DNA from: an uncultured Psychrobacter sp.
GTDB lineage: Bacteria; Pseudomonadota; Gammaproteobacteria; Pseudomonadales; Moraxellaceae
Length of the DNA stretch: 64,000 bases
Reading direction: 5' to 3'
Assembly: GCF_947488565.1 (NCBI RefSeq)
Contig: NZ_CANKZC010000003.1
Span: 62,001-126,000, forward strand
Shown: piece after piece, positions 8,209 to 17,045 of the stretch
Position numbering within the stretch: the first letter of the stretch is position 1
Layout of the letters: every line of letters begins with the position of its first letter
Translations under genes and position numbers: made by a program
Notes under the pieces: model-generated
The model's input: the letters and a program-made list of their open reading frames with translations, nothing else
The model's database searches: none
What the model was told of the DNA's origin: nothing

Positions 8209-9450
8209 ATGAAGCATATTTTAATTGATTATGAAAACATTCAACCCAAGAGCTTTGAGGGCATGGATACAAAGGAATGCCATGTCTGGTTGTTTTTGGG
8301 CATACATCAGCAAAAAAGCTTGCCACTTGGGTTGGTCGAAGCATTACTCGAATTCAACAGCGATAATGTACATATCATTAAGATGCAGCATGCAGGTAAA
8401 AACGCTTTAGATTTTTACTTGTCTTTTTATCTTGGCAAAATATCTGAAATCGATGCACAGGCGGATGTGTGTATTTTGGCAAGAGACAGTGGTTACGATA
8501 TCTTGGTTGAGCATCTCAACACTGTGTATGACGGTATGGCCATCACACGCGCAGCAGATGCCAACCAATTAAGCCTCGCCTATGAGGTAGAGAACACGAT
8601 AGAGGCTGATATAGAACAAACTCAACTCATCGTTGATACCAGTCAAAACGAAGTGTTCTATGACGATACTAACAGCGATGATCTGGTAGAGACAAAGATC
8701 GCTGCAGTACTAATCAGTGAAGAACAAACGCCTCAATCTGTCATTCATGACTGCTATGTTTTGGTGTTCGATAGCATAGTAAATCGCAAGATGTTTTTGC
8801 CAAGCTATAAATCAAACCTACTCTCTGCGATGAAGAAATACGCGTTAGCAGAAGCTTTGGTTAAATTTGATGAATCCGAACAAAACAATATCGTTGAAAA
8901 AGTCTTCGATAAATTTATCAAGAAAGGACTGATAGAGCTCGATAGTAAAAACGAAAAACTGTGCTACAACACAGACAGTCAGGGTATATTAAATTTAGTA
9001 ACCGAAAAAGTATTACTGAGTAAAGCTAAGACTATGACTGGATTAACCAACGTTATCAAACAAAAACTTGCCAGCTACCGTCAAGAAAACGATGAGTCGC
9101 AAGTAAATCTAGTTATTACGTGGCTAAAAAATCAAGGACTGATAAAGCAAAACAATCAAAGTGTTTGTTACCCAACCTTAGACGATTTATCAGTCCATAA
9201 AACAAAAACCAATGTCAAAAATGTAAGCTCAAAGACGATAGACCAACGTACTGTATATCAATGCGCTATTGCATCTATCAAAGATCGGCCTGTCAGCTCA
9301 CGTCCTGCAAAAAAATCGAGTTTAATCAATTACCTTAACAGTCATCTGCGCGATGAAGACTCTAAAACAATTGATAATATCGTCAAACAAATGGTTGGCA
9401 ACCAGGTTGTCACGATATCTAGTAACAACAAGCTTAGTTATAATATATAG
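8209..9450 (+). CDS. NYN-domain (PIN-like) protein with winged-helix-like repeats
   Basis: N-terminal NYN/PIN-like nuclease fold (about residues 1-105) with the acidic set D7 (ILIDYENI), D68 (GKNALDFYLSFYLG), and D93 and D97 (CILARDSGYDIL), as expected for a metal-dependent RNase. The rest seems to hold three related units of about 65-80 residues, each ending in a Gly-Leu-Ile/Val strand and a Cys/Ser-Tyr-Asn/Pro end (KLCYN, SVCYP, KLSYN); units one and three share an SI-x-x-R...P-x-K-K/S-S-x-L pattern. These look like winged-helix nucleic-acid binding modules. The start at ATG 8209 avoids overlapping the upstream gene; AAGA lies 8 nt before it. The target is unknown. It ends 5 bp from convergent lysO with no visible terminator. 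Confidence 0.75.
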   Translation: MKHILIDYENIQPKSFEGMDTKECHVWLFLGIHQQKSLPLGLVEALLEFNSDNVHIIKMQHAGKNALDFYLSFYLGKISEIDAQADVCILARDSGYDILVEHLNTVYDGMAITRAADANQLSLAYEVENTIEADIEQTQLIVDTSQNEVFYDDTNSDDLVETKIAAVLISEEQTPQSVIHDCYVLVFDSIVNRKMFLPSYKSNLLSAMKKYALAEALVKFDESEQNNIVEKVFDKFIKKGLIELDSKNEKLCYNTDSQGILNLVTEKVLLSKAKTMTGLTNVIKQKLASYRQENDESQVNLVITWLKNQGLIKQNNQSVCYPTLDDLSVHKTKTNVKNVSSKTIDQRTVYQCAIASIKDRPVSSRPAKKSSLINYLNSHLRDEDSKTIDNIVKQMVGNQVVTISSNNKLSYNI

Positions 9451-9455
9451 TCAAC

Positions 9456-10367
9456 TCACCCCAACGACGAAAACAGCACCATCAGCACTGGCGAGACGAT
9501 ATTAATAATAAAACCAAAGCTAATTGCCAGTGGCACGACCTTTAAACCGCCTGACTGTTGAATAATTGGCAGCGTAAAGTCTAAACTGGTCGCGCCTCCA
9601 AGACCTACTGAAGCTGATGGATATTTACGCATAAACACGGGAATAAATATCAAGGCAAAAAACTCACGTATCAAGTCATTAAATAGGGCGACACTGCCCC
9701 AAACTGCGCCATAAGCATCGGTCATGACGATTGCTGATAGCGAATACCAACCAAAGCCAGACGCTAGTGCCAAACCTTTCGTCCACGACACTTCACTAAA
9801 TAGCAAGGCAAAAACAAGACCGCCTGCTAATACGGCAAAGGTAAAGACGATGCTCATCTCAACGCCGCGCTTATTAAGCAGCACCTCTTTCAAAGTAATG
9901 CCTGAACCTTTGAGACCAATACCGACCAGTAAAATTAATATCATTAGCATGACAGTCATAGTGTTTTCAGGCGGCATATAATCAGCGGGTAAGAAATAGC
10001 CAATGATCATACCTAGCATGACACAAAAAACTTGTGCTAAGCTACCTCGAATACTGACGCGGTGCTCTTTAGATTTTGCGACAGGTTTTTTGGCTTGCCA
10101 AGGTTTTAGATGATCAAATATCATCAGGCCAAATAGCCCAGTACCGATAGTCAATATCGATAAGATGGTGACATACAGCGAGATTTCACCTATTTGACTA
10201 CTCAGCCCTTCTACTTGCGACAGCTCAATGCCAATCAAAGTTAAGATGATAAAAACCAAATAAGACAAGCCTTTATCGGCAAACTTAGTCATGGCGGAAT
10301 TAGAGGGGATGGCAAAGCCAATAAACATTGGCATTAATACCAAAACAAGGGTAACTAGGCTTTGCAT
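9456..10367 (-). CDS. lysO: lysine exporter LysO family protein
   Basis: Inner-membrane exporter of the LysO/YbjE (DUF340) family, 303 aa versus about 299 in E. coli. It is almost entirely hydrophobic, with eight or more membrane segments. Family features include FADKGLSYLVFIILTLIGIE, MLGMIIGYFLP, and the conserved second half with SGFGWYSLSAIVMTDAYG and FNDLIREFFALIFIP. It lies 109 bp downstream of nadB on the same strand, so read-through from the NAD operon is possible, but no functional link is obvious. Confidence 0.9.
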   Translation of the reverse strand: MQSLVTLVLVLMPMFIGFAIPSNSAMTKFADKGLSYLVFIILTLIGIELSQVEGLSSQIGEISLYVTILSILTIGTGLFGLMIFDHLKPWQAKKPVAKSKEHRVSIRGSLAQVFCVMLGMIIGYFLPADYMPPENTMTVMLMILILLVGIGLKGSGITLKEVLLNKRGVEMSIVFTFAVLAGGLVFALLFSEVSWTKGLALASGFGWYSLSAIVMTDAYGAVWGSVALFNDLIREFFALIFIPVFMRKYPSASVGLGGATSLDFTLPIIQQSGGLKVVPLAISFGFIINIVSPVLMVLFSSLG

Positions 10368-10476
10368 GATGATGGGCTCGCAGCTTTTGAAGGCGTTTTT
10401 AGGAAGCTGGAGATTGTATCATATTAGGCTATAAATGCTGGAACAAGCAGACAAAAATTGCCATATTCTCACTATT

Positions 10477-12396
10477 TTATAGGGTGCTAACGGTTGATTG
10501 CGAAAGCTTATCTTGTTGGCTATATTCTTGACCGACTACAGCAAATTTATCAGATGCGTAAATATGACTAGGCAAACTGTTTAATAAAGGGGCAATTACA
10601 CTCACTATAGGTTTGCTTGCTAGGTTTGGATAATCCTTTCGGTAATGTCCACCGCGACTCTCATGACGCTGATAAGCAGATTGTATAACCAAGGTCGCTA
10701 ATAGCAACTGTCTTGCTAATTGAAAGTAGGGTAACTCATTTAGAATAGTGGCGTTATCTTTGTTACCGATATCCGTTTGATTGGGGTTTGTACAGTTAAG
10801 CTGTTGTTGCCACTTTTGAATTTGTACCAGCGCTTGTGCTAATGATTTAGCTTCTCGAGTAATACCCATATGAGACGTCATCAAAGCTTTTAATTCTGCG
10901 GTTATTGCAGTGATGTCGGCATTCGTATTGGTGCTGACATTGACGTTGACGTTGTGATTAACGTTAGAGTTGCTTTCACATTCAATAGACGGTGGCAAGG
11001 TAATACGCTGATAATCTTCAAGCGTTGGCAATGTCCAAATGCCATGGATTGATTGGTCTAAACTGGAATAAATTGACGTTGTATCTAACTTTTCAGTTGC
11101 TTTTAGATAGCGTGGTAAATCAGCCGCGATATTGCGTCCGACTACTACGCATTCTAATAGAGAGTTGCTCGCTAAGCGATTGGCTCCATGCAGTCCTGTA
11201 TAAGCAACTTCACCTGCCGCATACAGCCCTAGCACATCGGTCAAACCATTAGCAGACGTCATCACGCCACCGCAGCTATAATGAGCGGTAGGAGCGACTG
11301 GAATGGGATCGGTAGTAATATCGATACCGATGTCTAATAGTGTTTGATAAATCTGCGGGAAATGCGCTTGTATAAATGCAGCTGGCAAGTGACTAACATC
11401 AAGATGTACATAGCCAAGTTCATTCTCATTAATTTGCTCAGCAATCGCTCGGGCGACGATATCTCGCGGTGCTAACTCTGCACGCTTATCGATACCGAGC
11501 ATAAAACGCTTGCCGGTTTGCGGACAATATAACCGTCCACCTTCGCCGCGCAGTGCTTCAGAGATTAAAAAGCTGCTATCATCTAACGCTAACCCCGTCG
11601 GGTGAAATTGGATAAATTCTAAATTGGCTAGTCGGCAGCCTGCTTTCCATGCCATCATCACGCCATCGCCGACACAGACATTGGGGGCGCTGGCACGTTT
11701 AAATAGTTGCCCCAAGCCGCCACTAGCCATAACAACTGCGCGACTATGAAAGGTAAGCTTACGATTATTGTTGTGGTCAAAAACCAGCGCACCTTGGCAT
11801 TGGTTGTTTTGATTAGCGCTGTTTGTTAAAAGGTTAAGTGCTTCATGGTAGGGTAGGATAGTGATGTTGGATGCAGCTTGTGCTTTTAAAATCAAAGCTT
11901 CCATAATATGTCGACCGGTTGCATCATCAGCATGGGCAACACGTCGGCAACCATGCCCACCTTCTTTGGTCAGATGTAATTGAGAGAGCTCGAAACCCGA
12001 TTTTATATGATCTTTTGATTCTTGCTGAGGAATTTTAGTAAACGGTACGCCTTGATCGCACAGCCACTGTACCGCTTGTTGTCCAGCGCTTAGAATATTG
12101 GTGGTATTATCAGTCTCACATAGGCCTGCGCCAGCGACCAAGGTGTCCGCGATATGGGCAGCTATTGAATCATTTTTGTCCAAGCTGGCTGCGATACCAC
12201 CTTGTGCGTAATGACTTGAGCAAACCCCCAATGCTGCTTTACTTAGTATCATAATGCTCAGCGATTTTGGCAAAGCAAGAGCAGTACTGAGTCCCGCTAG
12301 GCCCGCACCAATGATAAGTACGTCTGTTTGCCTAACATCATTAACATCAGTAGTAGCGTTATTTTTTGCTCTACCCAATACGCGCGCCTCATTCAT
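10477..12396 (-). CDS. nadB: L-aspartate oxidase
   Basis: FAD enzyme oxidising L-aspartate to iminoaspartate, the first step of de novo NAD synthesis. It has a dinucleotide motif IIGAGLAGLSTALAL, SSHYAQGGIAA, HPTGLALDD, SEALRGEGGRLYC, the active-site region HYSCGGV, and GLYAAGEVAYTGLHGANR. The ATG at 12394-12396 is one base after the nadA stop (TAATATG), with GGAG upstream; a longer frame would overlap nadA by over 100 bp. At 639 aa it is about 100 longer than usual, partly from an Asn/Val/Ser-rich low-complexity insert (about residues 470-493, encoded at 10915-10985). It is co-transcribed with nadA. Confidence 0.95.
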   Translation of the reverse strand: MNEARVLGRAKNNATTDVNDVRQTDVLIIGAGLAGLSTALALPKSLSIMILSKAALGVCSSHYAQGGIAASLDKNDSIAAHIADTLVAGAGLCETDNTTNILSAGQQAVQWLCDQGVPFTKIPQQESKDHIKSGFELSQLHLTKEGGHGCRRVAHADDATGRHIMEALILKAQAASNITILPYHEALNLLTNSANQNNQCQGALVFDHNNNRKLTFHSRAVVMASGGLGQLFKRASAPNVCVGDGVMMAWKAGCRLANLEFIQFHPTGLALDDSSFLISEALRGEGGRLYCPQTGKRFMLGIDKRAELAPRDIVARAIAEQINENELGYVHLDVSHLPAAFIQAHFPQIYQTLLDIGIDITTDPIPVAPTAHYSCGGVMTSANGLTDVLGLYAAGEVAYTGLHGANRLASNSLLECVVVGRNIAADLPRYLKATEKLDTTSIYSSLDQSIHGIWTLPTLEDYQRITLPPSIECESNSNVNHNVNVNVSTNTNADITAITAELKALMTSHMGITREAKSLAQALVQIQKWQQQLNCTNPNQTDIGNKDNATILNELPYFQLARQLLLATLVIQSAYQRHESRGGHYRKDYPNLASKPIVSVIAPLLNSLPSHIYASDKFAVVGQEYSQQDKLSQSTVSTL

Positions 12397-12397
12397 A

Positions 12398-13537
12398 TTA
12401 GGCAGCTCCAACGTTAGCAAATAGTGCACGGTCTTTGACAATATCACCGCTTGCTGCCACGCGTTGCTTTTGCGCTTCGGCAAAATCAAGCATGCGTTGT
12501 AGTGGTTTTTTTGCACCTGCTGCCAGCTCAGGCGTCATTAGTATTTCACCGCTGCGCTGAGACAGACATTGCTCAATTCCTTTTAAGCCATTCATTGCCA
12601 TCCAAGGGCAAAAAGCACAGCTTTTACAACTGGCGCTCTCACCAGCGGTCGGCGCAGCTAGAAAACGCTTATTTGGCGAGCGCTTTTGCATCTCGTGCAA
12701 GATACCCAAGTCGGTAGCGACAATAAAGGTATCGGCATCCAGCTCATAAGTTGATTTTAATAGTTTGCTGGTCGAGCCAACCACATCAGCGAGGGCGACC
12801 ACGCTATCAGGTGATTCAGGATGTACCAACACCTTAGCGTCTGGGTGTTCTTCTTTTAATTGTATAAGCTCAGTCGCTTTAAACTCGTTATGTACTAAAC
12901 AAGACCCTTGCCACAGCAACATATCTGCGCCAGTCTCTTGTGCAATGTATTTACCCAAATGACGGTCAGGCCCCCAAATGATAGGCTCGCCTTGCTCATG
13001 CAAGTGACGCACGATGTCGATACCAACGGACGAGGTCACGACCCAATCAGCTCGTGCTTTAACCGCAGCGCTGGTGTTGGCATAGACCACCACGGTACGC
13101 TCAGGATGAGCATCACAAAATGCTGAAAACTCATCGGCAGGACAGCCTAAGTCAAGCGAACACTCAGCCTCCAAGTCTGACATAAGTACCGTTTTTTCCA
13201 TGCTTAGTATTTTTGCCGATTCGCCCATAAAACGTACGCCAGCGACGATCAATGTTTGCGCACTATGCGCTTGCCCAAAGCGTGCCATCTCCAATGAATC
13301 ACCAACACAGCCACCTGTTGCTAATGCTAAGTCTTGAATAAAAGGGTCGACATAGTAGTGGGCGACCAATACCGCATTGTGCTCTTTTAATAGCTGCTTA
13401 ATGTTGTCTTCAACTGCGAGACGTTCGGTGCGTGACAGGTCTGCTGGTATTCTAGCTTTGGCATATTCGATGTTCATTTGAGTAGCAATACGATTATCGG
13501 TACTCATGATAGGCGCGTCATAAGGATAAGTTTTCAT
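12398..13537 (-). CDS. nadA: quinolinate synthase
   Basis: Iron-sulfur enzyme condensing iminoaspartate with dihydroxyacetone phosphate to quinolinate. The three [4Fe-4S] cysteine regions are visible: [21 protein letters not shown] and [11 protein letters not shown]. Other family motifs are [26 protein letters not shown] and HPESPDSV. At 379 aa it has a slightly extended N-terminus (ATG 13537; internal ATGs at residues 11 and 21 are alternatives). It is first gene of the nadA-nadB unit, and the operator at 13637-13655 sits inside its likely promoter. Confidence 0.96.
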   Translation of the reverse strand: MKTYPYDAPIMSTDNRIATQMNIEYAKARIPADLSRTERLAVEDNIKQLLKEHNAVLVAHYYVDPFIQDLALATGGCVGDSLEMARFGQAHSAQTLIVAGVRFMGESAKILSMEKTVLMSDLEAECSLDLGCPADEFSAFCDAHPERTVVVYANTSAAVKARADWVVTSSVGIDIVRHLHEQGEPIIWGPDRHLGKYIAQETGADMLLWQGSCLVHNEFKATELIQLKEEHPDAKVLVHPESPDSVVALADVVGSTSKLLKSTYELDADTFIVATDLGILHEMQKRSPNKRFLAAPTAGESASCKSCAFCPWMAMNGLKGIEQCLSQRSGEILMTPELAAGAKKPLQRMLDFAEAQKQRVAASGDIVKDRALFANVGAA

Positions 13538-13870
13538 AAGTGCAGGCCTTTAATAGGTTTGGTACATTAAAGATTAGTCATCTGGCATTAAAAACAAGGC
13601 AATTAAATAAGGTAAATAAATAAACTGTTTTATAATTATGCTCATTTTGAGTATAAATACAAGTATTTTTTATAATCTATCTATAAAACTATAAAGCATT
13701 ATGCAGAAGTCAATCTATCGACTACGCTGTTTCGTACTATTTAATAATCACTATTTACAACCCTAGTCTATGACAGTTGTTGATTCACGCTATAATAAAC
13801 ATTACATCAGAGTCCGACTACCATAGCGTTCTTTAGGCATTTTTTAACATTAAAGGTAATCATTAAAATC
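13538..13870. other. nadA-nadQ divergent intergenic region
   Basis: AT-rich region of 333 bp. It carries the nadA promoter and palindromic operator (13635-13662) on the nadA side. On the nadQ side I see no second copy of the palindrome, so nadQ may be unregulated or controlled from the same site at a distance. Confidence 0.6.
13635..13662 (-). promoter_or_regulatory. nadA promoter with embedded NadQ-type operator
   Basis: Read on the minus strand: TTGTAT (13657-13662) as -35, a 16-bp spacer, CATAAT (13635-13640) as -10. The 19-bp palindrome TAT-n-CTCA-nnn-TGAG-n-ATA occupies 13637-13655, so its core CTCATTTTGAG (13641-13651) fills the spacer and a bound repressor would block RNA polymerase. 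The same core recurs at nadC (15075-15085). Confidence 0.75.
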
Positions 13871-14926
13871 ATGACATTGTCTTACTCACATGCACATCAG
13901 CAAGGCAGTGGTACCACAGAAGTGGTCGCTGTATTAGTGGCGATTAACGAGCATACCGCTCGTGTTTTAACGGTTGATCAAGGCAAGCTACTACCTAATG
14001 GCCCCCTCATGCCATTGCATCGCTCGTTACAAGCTGGCGTACGTCAATGGGTCGAAGAACAAACACAGCAGCCACTTGGGTATATAGAGCAGCTATATAC
14101 CTTTGTCGATACCAATAGACGTAGTGCCAATGGGCATGCGTTGGTTTATGTCAGCTATCTGGGTTTGGTACAAGAAACCCAGACACAAGCGCTGCAGAGC
14201 CAAGCCATATGGCGCGACTGGTACGATTATTTTCCTTGGGAAAATCATTTGGATGGTGTGCCAAACATCATTATGGGTTTTATTGTGCCTGCGCTATTAG
14301 AATGGGCCAATACTGCGAAAGATGAAATCACCCAGCAGCGTCGACGGCAGCGTATTCGCTTATGTTGGGGGCTAAGTGAAGAGTTTTTAGCGCGTGAAGT
14401 GCTTACTAATAAAAACACTGATACTAAGGTAATTGCAGATATAGCGAATGAGAGTAGTGAGTGGGTAGCAGAGCATGCACTGCTACGCTATGAGATGCTT
14501 TATGAAGCAGGGTTGATACCTGAAGCGCCAAGCTATCCAGCCAGCTATTTATCCAATGCTAAAACCGCTCACTTACCTGAAAATTGGTCGCAGCTAATAG
14601 GTGTACCCATGTATTACGATCATCGCCGGGTGATAGCTACTGCCATTTCACGCCTGCGAGCCAAGATTGAATATCGACCACTGATTTTTGGTTTGATGCC
14701 GGATGTTTTTACCTTATCGCAGCTACAACAAAGCGTTGAGGCATTATCAGGAGTACGGCTACATAAGCAAAATTTTCGCCGTTTGCTTGATTCTCAAAAC
14801 TTGGTAATAAAGACAGGAGAGAGCAGTAGCACTCAGCGCGGTAGGCCGGCCAAACTGTATCGTTTTTGTCATGACATTGAGCTACAAAGTCTGCTTATGG
14901 ACAGTAAGCTTCCAAAGCGTAAATAG
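13871..14926 (+). CDS. nadQ: NadQ-type Nudix-related transcriptional regulator of NAD synthesis
   Basis: 351 aa. An N-terminal Nudix-like domain (about residues 15-150: VVAVLVAINEHTARVLTV, LPNGPLMPLHRSL, YIEQLYTFVDTNR, WYDYFPWENH) lacks an obvious intact Nudix box, fitting ligand sensing rather than catalysis. A C-terminal winged-helix region follows (about 250-340: YDHRRVIATAISRLRAK, YRPLIFGLMPDVFTL, VRLHKQNFRRLL, GRPAKLYRF). I recognise this as the COG4111/NadQ pattern, a regulator of nadA/nadB/nadC in other Proteobacteria. Its position between nadA and nadC, both with the same promoter palindrome, supports that. The effector (NAD or a precursor) is not shown by sequence. NrtR is a related but distinct alternative. 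Confidence 0.88.
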   Translation: MTLSYSHAHQQGSGTTEVVAVLVAINEHTARVLTVDQGKLLPNGPLMPLHRSLQAGVRQWVEEQTQQPLGYIEQLYTFVDTNRRSANGHALVYVSYLGLVQETQTQALQSQAIWRDWYDYFPWENHLDGVPNIIMGFIVPALLEWANTAKDEITQQRRRQRIRLCWGLSEEFLAREVLTNKNTDTKVIADIANESSEWVAEHALLRYEMLYEAGLIPEAPSYPASYLSNAKTAHLPENWSQLIGVPMYYDHRRVIATAISRLRAKIEYRPLIFGLMPDVFTLSQLQQSVEALSGVRLHKQNFRRLLDSQNLVIKTGESSSTQRGRPAKLYRFCHDIELQSLLMDSKLPKRK

Positions 14927-14938
14927 ATTGCAAACTAC

Positions 14939-15020
14939 TATAACGAGTCCTAAATAAAAGTAGTAAAAAATTATAATACGCTACTGGGATAATTTTATTA
15001 ACCCACAAAAACTACTGAAC
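14939..15020. repeat. decayed or truncated copy of the intergenic palindromic element
   Basis: TATAACGAGTCCTAAATAA (14939-14957) resembles the left end of copy 2, which starts TATAGTTAATCCTAAATAA. CGCTACTGGGATAATTTT (14980-14997) resembles an inner arm of the family (GTGCTACTGG). The conserved centre and right arm are not recognisable, so this is probably a remnant. It ends shortly before the nadC promoter. Confidence 0.45.
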
Positions 15021-15041
15021 GAACAAGATTAGCGCCTTATC

Positions 15042-15090
15042 TTGCGAGCTTACTCATTTTAAGTTATATTTATGCTCATTTTGAGTTTAA
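15042..15090 (+). promoter_or_regulatory. nadC promoter with two NadQ-type operator sites
   Basis: TTGCGA (15042-15047) and TATATT (15065-15070) are a plausible -35/-10 pair with a 17-bp spacer. Site 1, CTCATTTTAAG (15053-15063), lies in the spacer. Site 2, CTCATTTTGAG (15075-15085), overlaps the expected transcription start and matches the nadA operator core exactly. The sites are 22 bp apart, about two helical turns, which suits cooperative binding on one face. Confidence 0.72.
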
Positions 15091-15135
15091 TTAAATAAAA
15101 TTCATATCAAGCATTGCGCATAAAAAGGACTAAAG

Positions 15136-16017
15136 ATGACAGTCATACAAGAACCAGCGTTAGATGAGGTATTGCTTAAGCCATTGGTTGAAGTGGCACT
15201 AACAGAAGATTTGGGTAGACGTGGTGATATCACATCTCAAGCAACTATCCCAGTCGATATGCAAGCACAACTACAGATTAAAGCGCGGCAAGCAGGCGTG
15301 ATATGTGGGATGGATTTGGCACGATTGTCGTTTGCTTTGGTTGATGCGCAAATTGAGTTTACTGCTCAAGTTGCTGATGGTGAGTGGGTTGATGCTGATA
15401 CAGTATTAGCAACTGTCAGCGGCAACGCGCGTCATCTATTGACAGCCGAGCGTACCGCATTGAACTTTATGACGCATCTAAGTGGTATTGCGACAGCGAC
15501 GCGGCAGATTGTCGATAGTGTGGCAGAGTATCCCGCGCAAATTACCTGTACGCGTAAGACCATTCCAGGTCTGCGTACGGTACAAAAATACGCGGTACGC
15601 TGTGGCGGTGGGCGCAACCATCGCTTGGGTTTGGACGATGCGATTTTGATTAAAGATAATCACATTGCCATTGCAGGTGATATCAAGACTGCCATCAAGC
15701 AGGCACAGGATTTCGCCGGTCACCTGATTCCGATTGAAGTTGAAGTCGATACGTTAGAGCAGCTACAGCAAGCCCTAGATGCTGGTGCAACTTTAGTTTT
15801 GTTAGACAACATGTCACCTAAGATATTGACGCAAGCCATAGCAATGTGTAAAGGTCGCGCTAAAACTGAGGCATCAGGTGGCATTACCCCTAAAACGGTG
15901 CAAATGGTCGCAGAGACGGGCGTTGATTTTATTGCAATGGGCTATTTGACGCACAGTACGACCGCACTAGATATCGGCCTTGATTTTAGCACTGAGTTAG
16001 TGCTGAATGAGCAATAA
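15136..16017 (+). CDS. nadC: nicotinate-nucleotide pyrophosphorylase (carboxylating)
   Basis: Quinolinate phosphoribosyltransferase: quinolinate plus PRPP to nicotinate mononucleotide, CO2 and PPi. At 293 aa it is the normal length. Conserved features: EDLGRRGDITSQATIP, AERTALNFMTHLSGIAT, TCTRKTIPGLRTVQKYAV, GGGRNHRLGLDDAILIKDNH, EVEVDTLEQ, and the C-terminal EASGGITPKTV. AAGGA lies 8 nt before the ATG. It is transcribed separately from nadBA, beyond nadQ, and probably co-regulated with them through the twin operator upstream. Confidence 0.97.
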   Translation: MTVIQEPALDEVLLKPLVEVALTEDLGRRGDITSQATIPVDMQAQLQIKARQAGVICGMDLARLSFALVDAQIEFTAQVADGEWVDADTVLATVSGNARHLLTAERTALNFMTHLSGIATATRQIVDSVAEYPAQITCTRKTIPGLRTVQKYAVRCGGGRNHRLGLDDAILIKDNHIAIAGDIKTAIKQAQDFAGHLIPIEVEVDTLEQLQQALDAGATLVLLDNMSPKILTQAIAMCKGRAKTEASGGITPKTVQMVAETGVDFIAMGYLTHSTTALDIGLDFSTELVLNEQ

Positions 16018-16112
16018 TTTGCGCATTACTAAGAGGTGTAAATATTAACCAAAGTTAATGATTTAATTAGGTTATCTGCCTATGCTACAATGCTGCTGCT
16101 AACCGATTATTG

Positions 16113-16149
16113 GGTCATCGTTGCACTCGCACGATGGCCTTATCTTTTG
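16113..16149 (+). terminator. hairpin downstream of nadC, possible weak terminator
   Basis: GGTCATCGT (16113-16121) pairs with ACGATGGCC (16131-16139), one G-U, with a 9-nt loop. The tail TTATCTTTTG is a poor U-tract, so termination is uncertain. It could alternatively lie in the marC leader. Confidence 0.4.
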
Positions 16150-16182
16150 CCTGATTTTTATCGTTAAACAAGCGAGCGCTCA

Positions 16183-16824
16183 GTGAATACTGAAATTATC
16201 AAGATTATCTTAGCCTTTGTGGTATTGATTAACCCCTTTAGTGCACTGACATTATTTTTAGACTTGACTCGCGGCTACTCGATGATTGATCGACGTAAAG
16301 TCGCCCGTATTGCTTGTGTCACGATCTTTATCACTATCAGTTTTTTTACCGTAGCAGGCGAGACGTTACTTAAGTTGCTGGGTATCTCGATTGGCTCGTT
16401 TCAGTTGGCGGGTGGCATACTGGTATTCTTAATTTCTCTTAATATGATGAATGGTGAGGGTAATCCAGTCAAACCTGACCAAGAAAACTTTGATGTCGAA
16501 TTTGACAAATATGCAGCACCAAGTACTGCCTCAGCAGTAGTACCCTTAGCCATTCCTATGATGATTGGGCCGGGCGGTATCTCAACAGTCATTATTTATT
16601 CCTCACAAATCTCAGGTATCTTACGTGTTTCAGCGGTTTTGATCGCAGGACTATTAATCAGTCTGTTTTGTTATTTGGCACTGATGGCAGCTGGTCGTAT
16701 CAGTCGTTTGTTAGGTGATACTGGACTTAATATTATGAGCCGAATCATGGGCATGCTCTTGGCAGCAGTTTCTATTGAAATTATCGTTAGCGGCTTACGA
16801 ACGTTATTCCCCGACCTAATATAG
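16183..16824 (+). CDS. MarC family inner-membrane protein
   Basis: Six-segment integral membrane protein of the MarC/NAAT family, 213 aa, of undefined transport function. Visible segments: ILAFVVLINPFSALTLFLDL, IACVTIFITISFFTVAGE, FQLAGGILVFLISLNMM, then STASAVVPLAIPMMIGPGGIS (a conserved family loop) and two more. The short cytoplasmic linker contains NPVKPDQENFDVEFDKYAAP. The start is a GTG at 16183; there is no strong ribosome binding site. It stands alone between nadC and tmm. Confidence 0.88.
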   Translation: MNTEIIKIILAFVVLINPFSALTLFLDLTRGYSMIDRRKVARIACVTIFITISFFTVAGETLLKLLGISIGSFQLAGGILVFLISLNMMNGEGNPVKPDQENFDVEFDKYAAPSTASAVVPLAIPMMIGPGGISTVIIYSSQISGILRVSAVLIAGLLISLFCYLALMAAGRISRLLGDTGLNIMSRIMGMLLAAVSIEIIVSGLRTLFPDLI

Positions 16825-17045
16825 AATGTCTGAGCATTTAGTCACCTAATCATCTAACCTTTCACTTTTAATCAAAAGCCATCGTATTTGTATACTCTTG
16901 CACAAAAAATAGTAGAAATTCTGTCTTGTCTAAGGACGTTTTAAGTTCTGGTTTTGCTCATTAATAACCAACTAGCAGTGCTTATAAACACCATTAATAA
17001 TTATGTGTTATAGTAATTGTCCACTATTTTTAGCAGGAGTTGATC

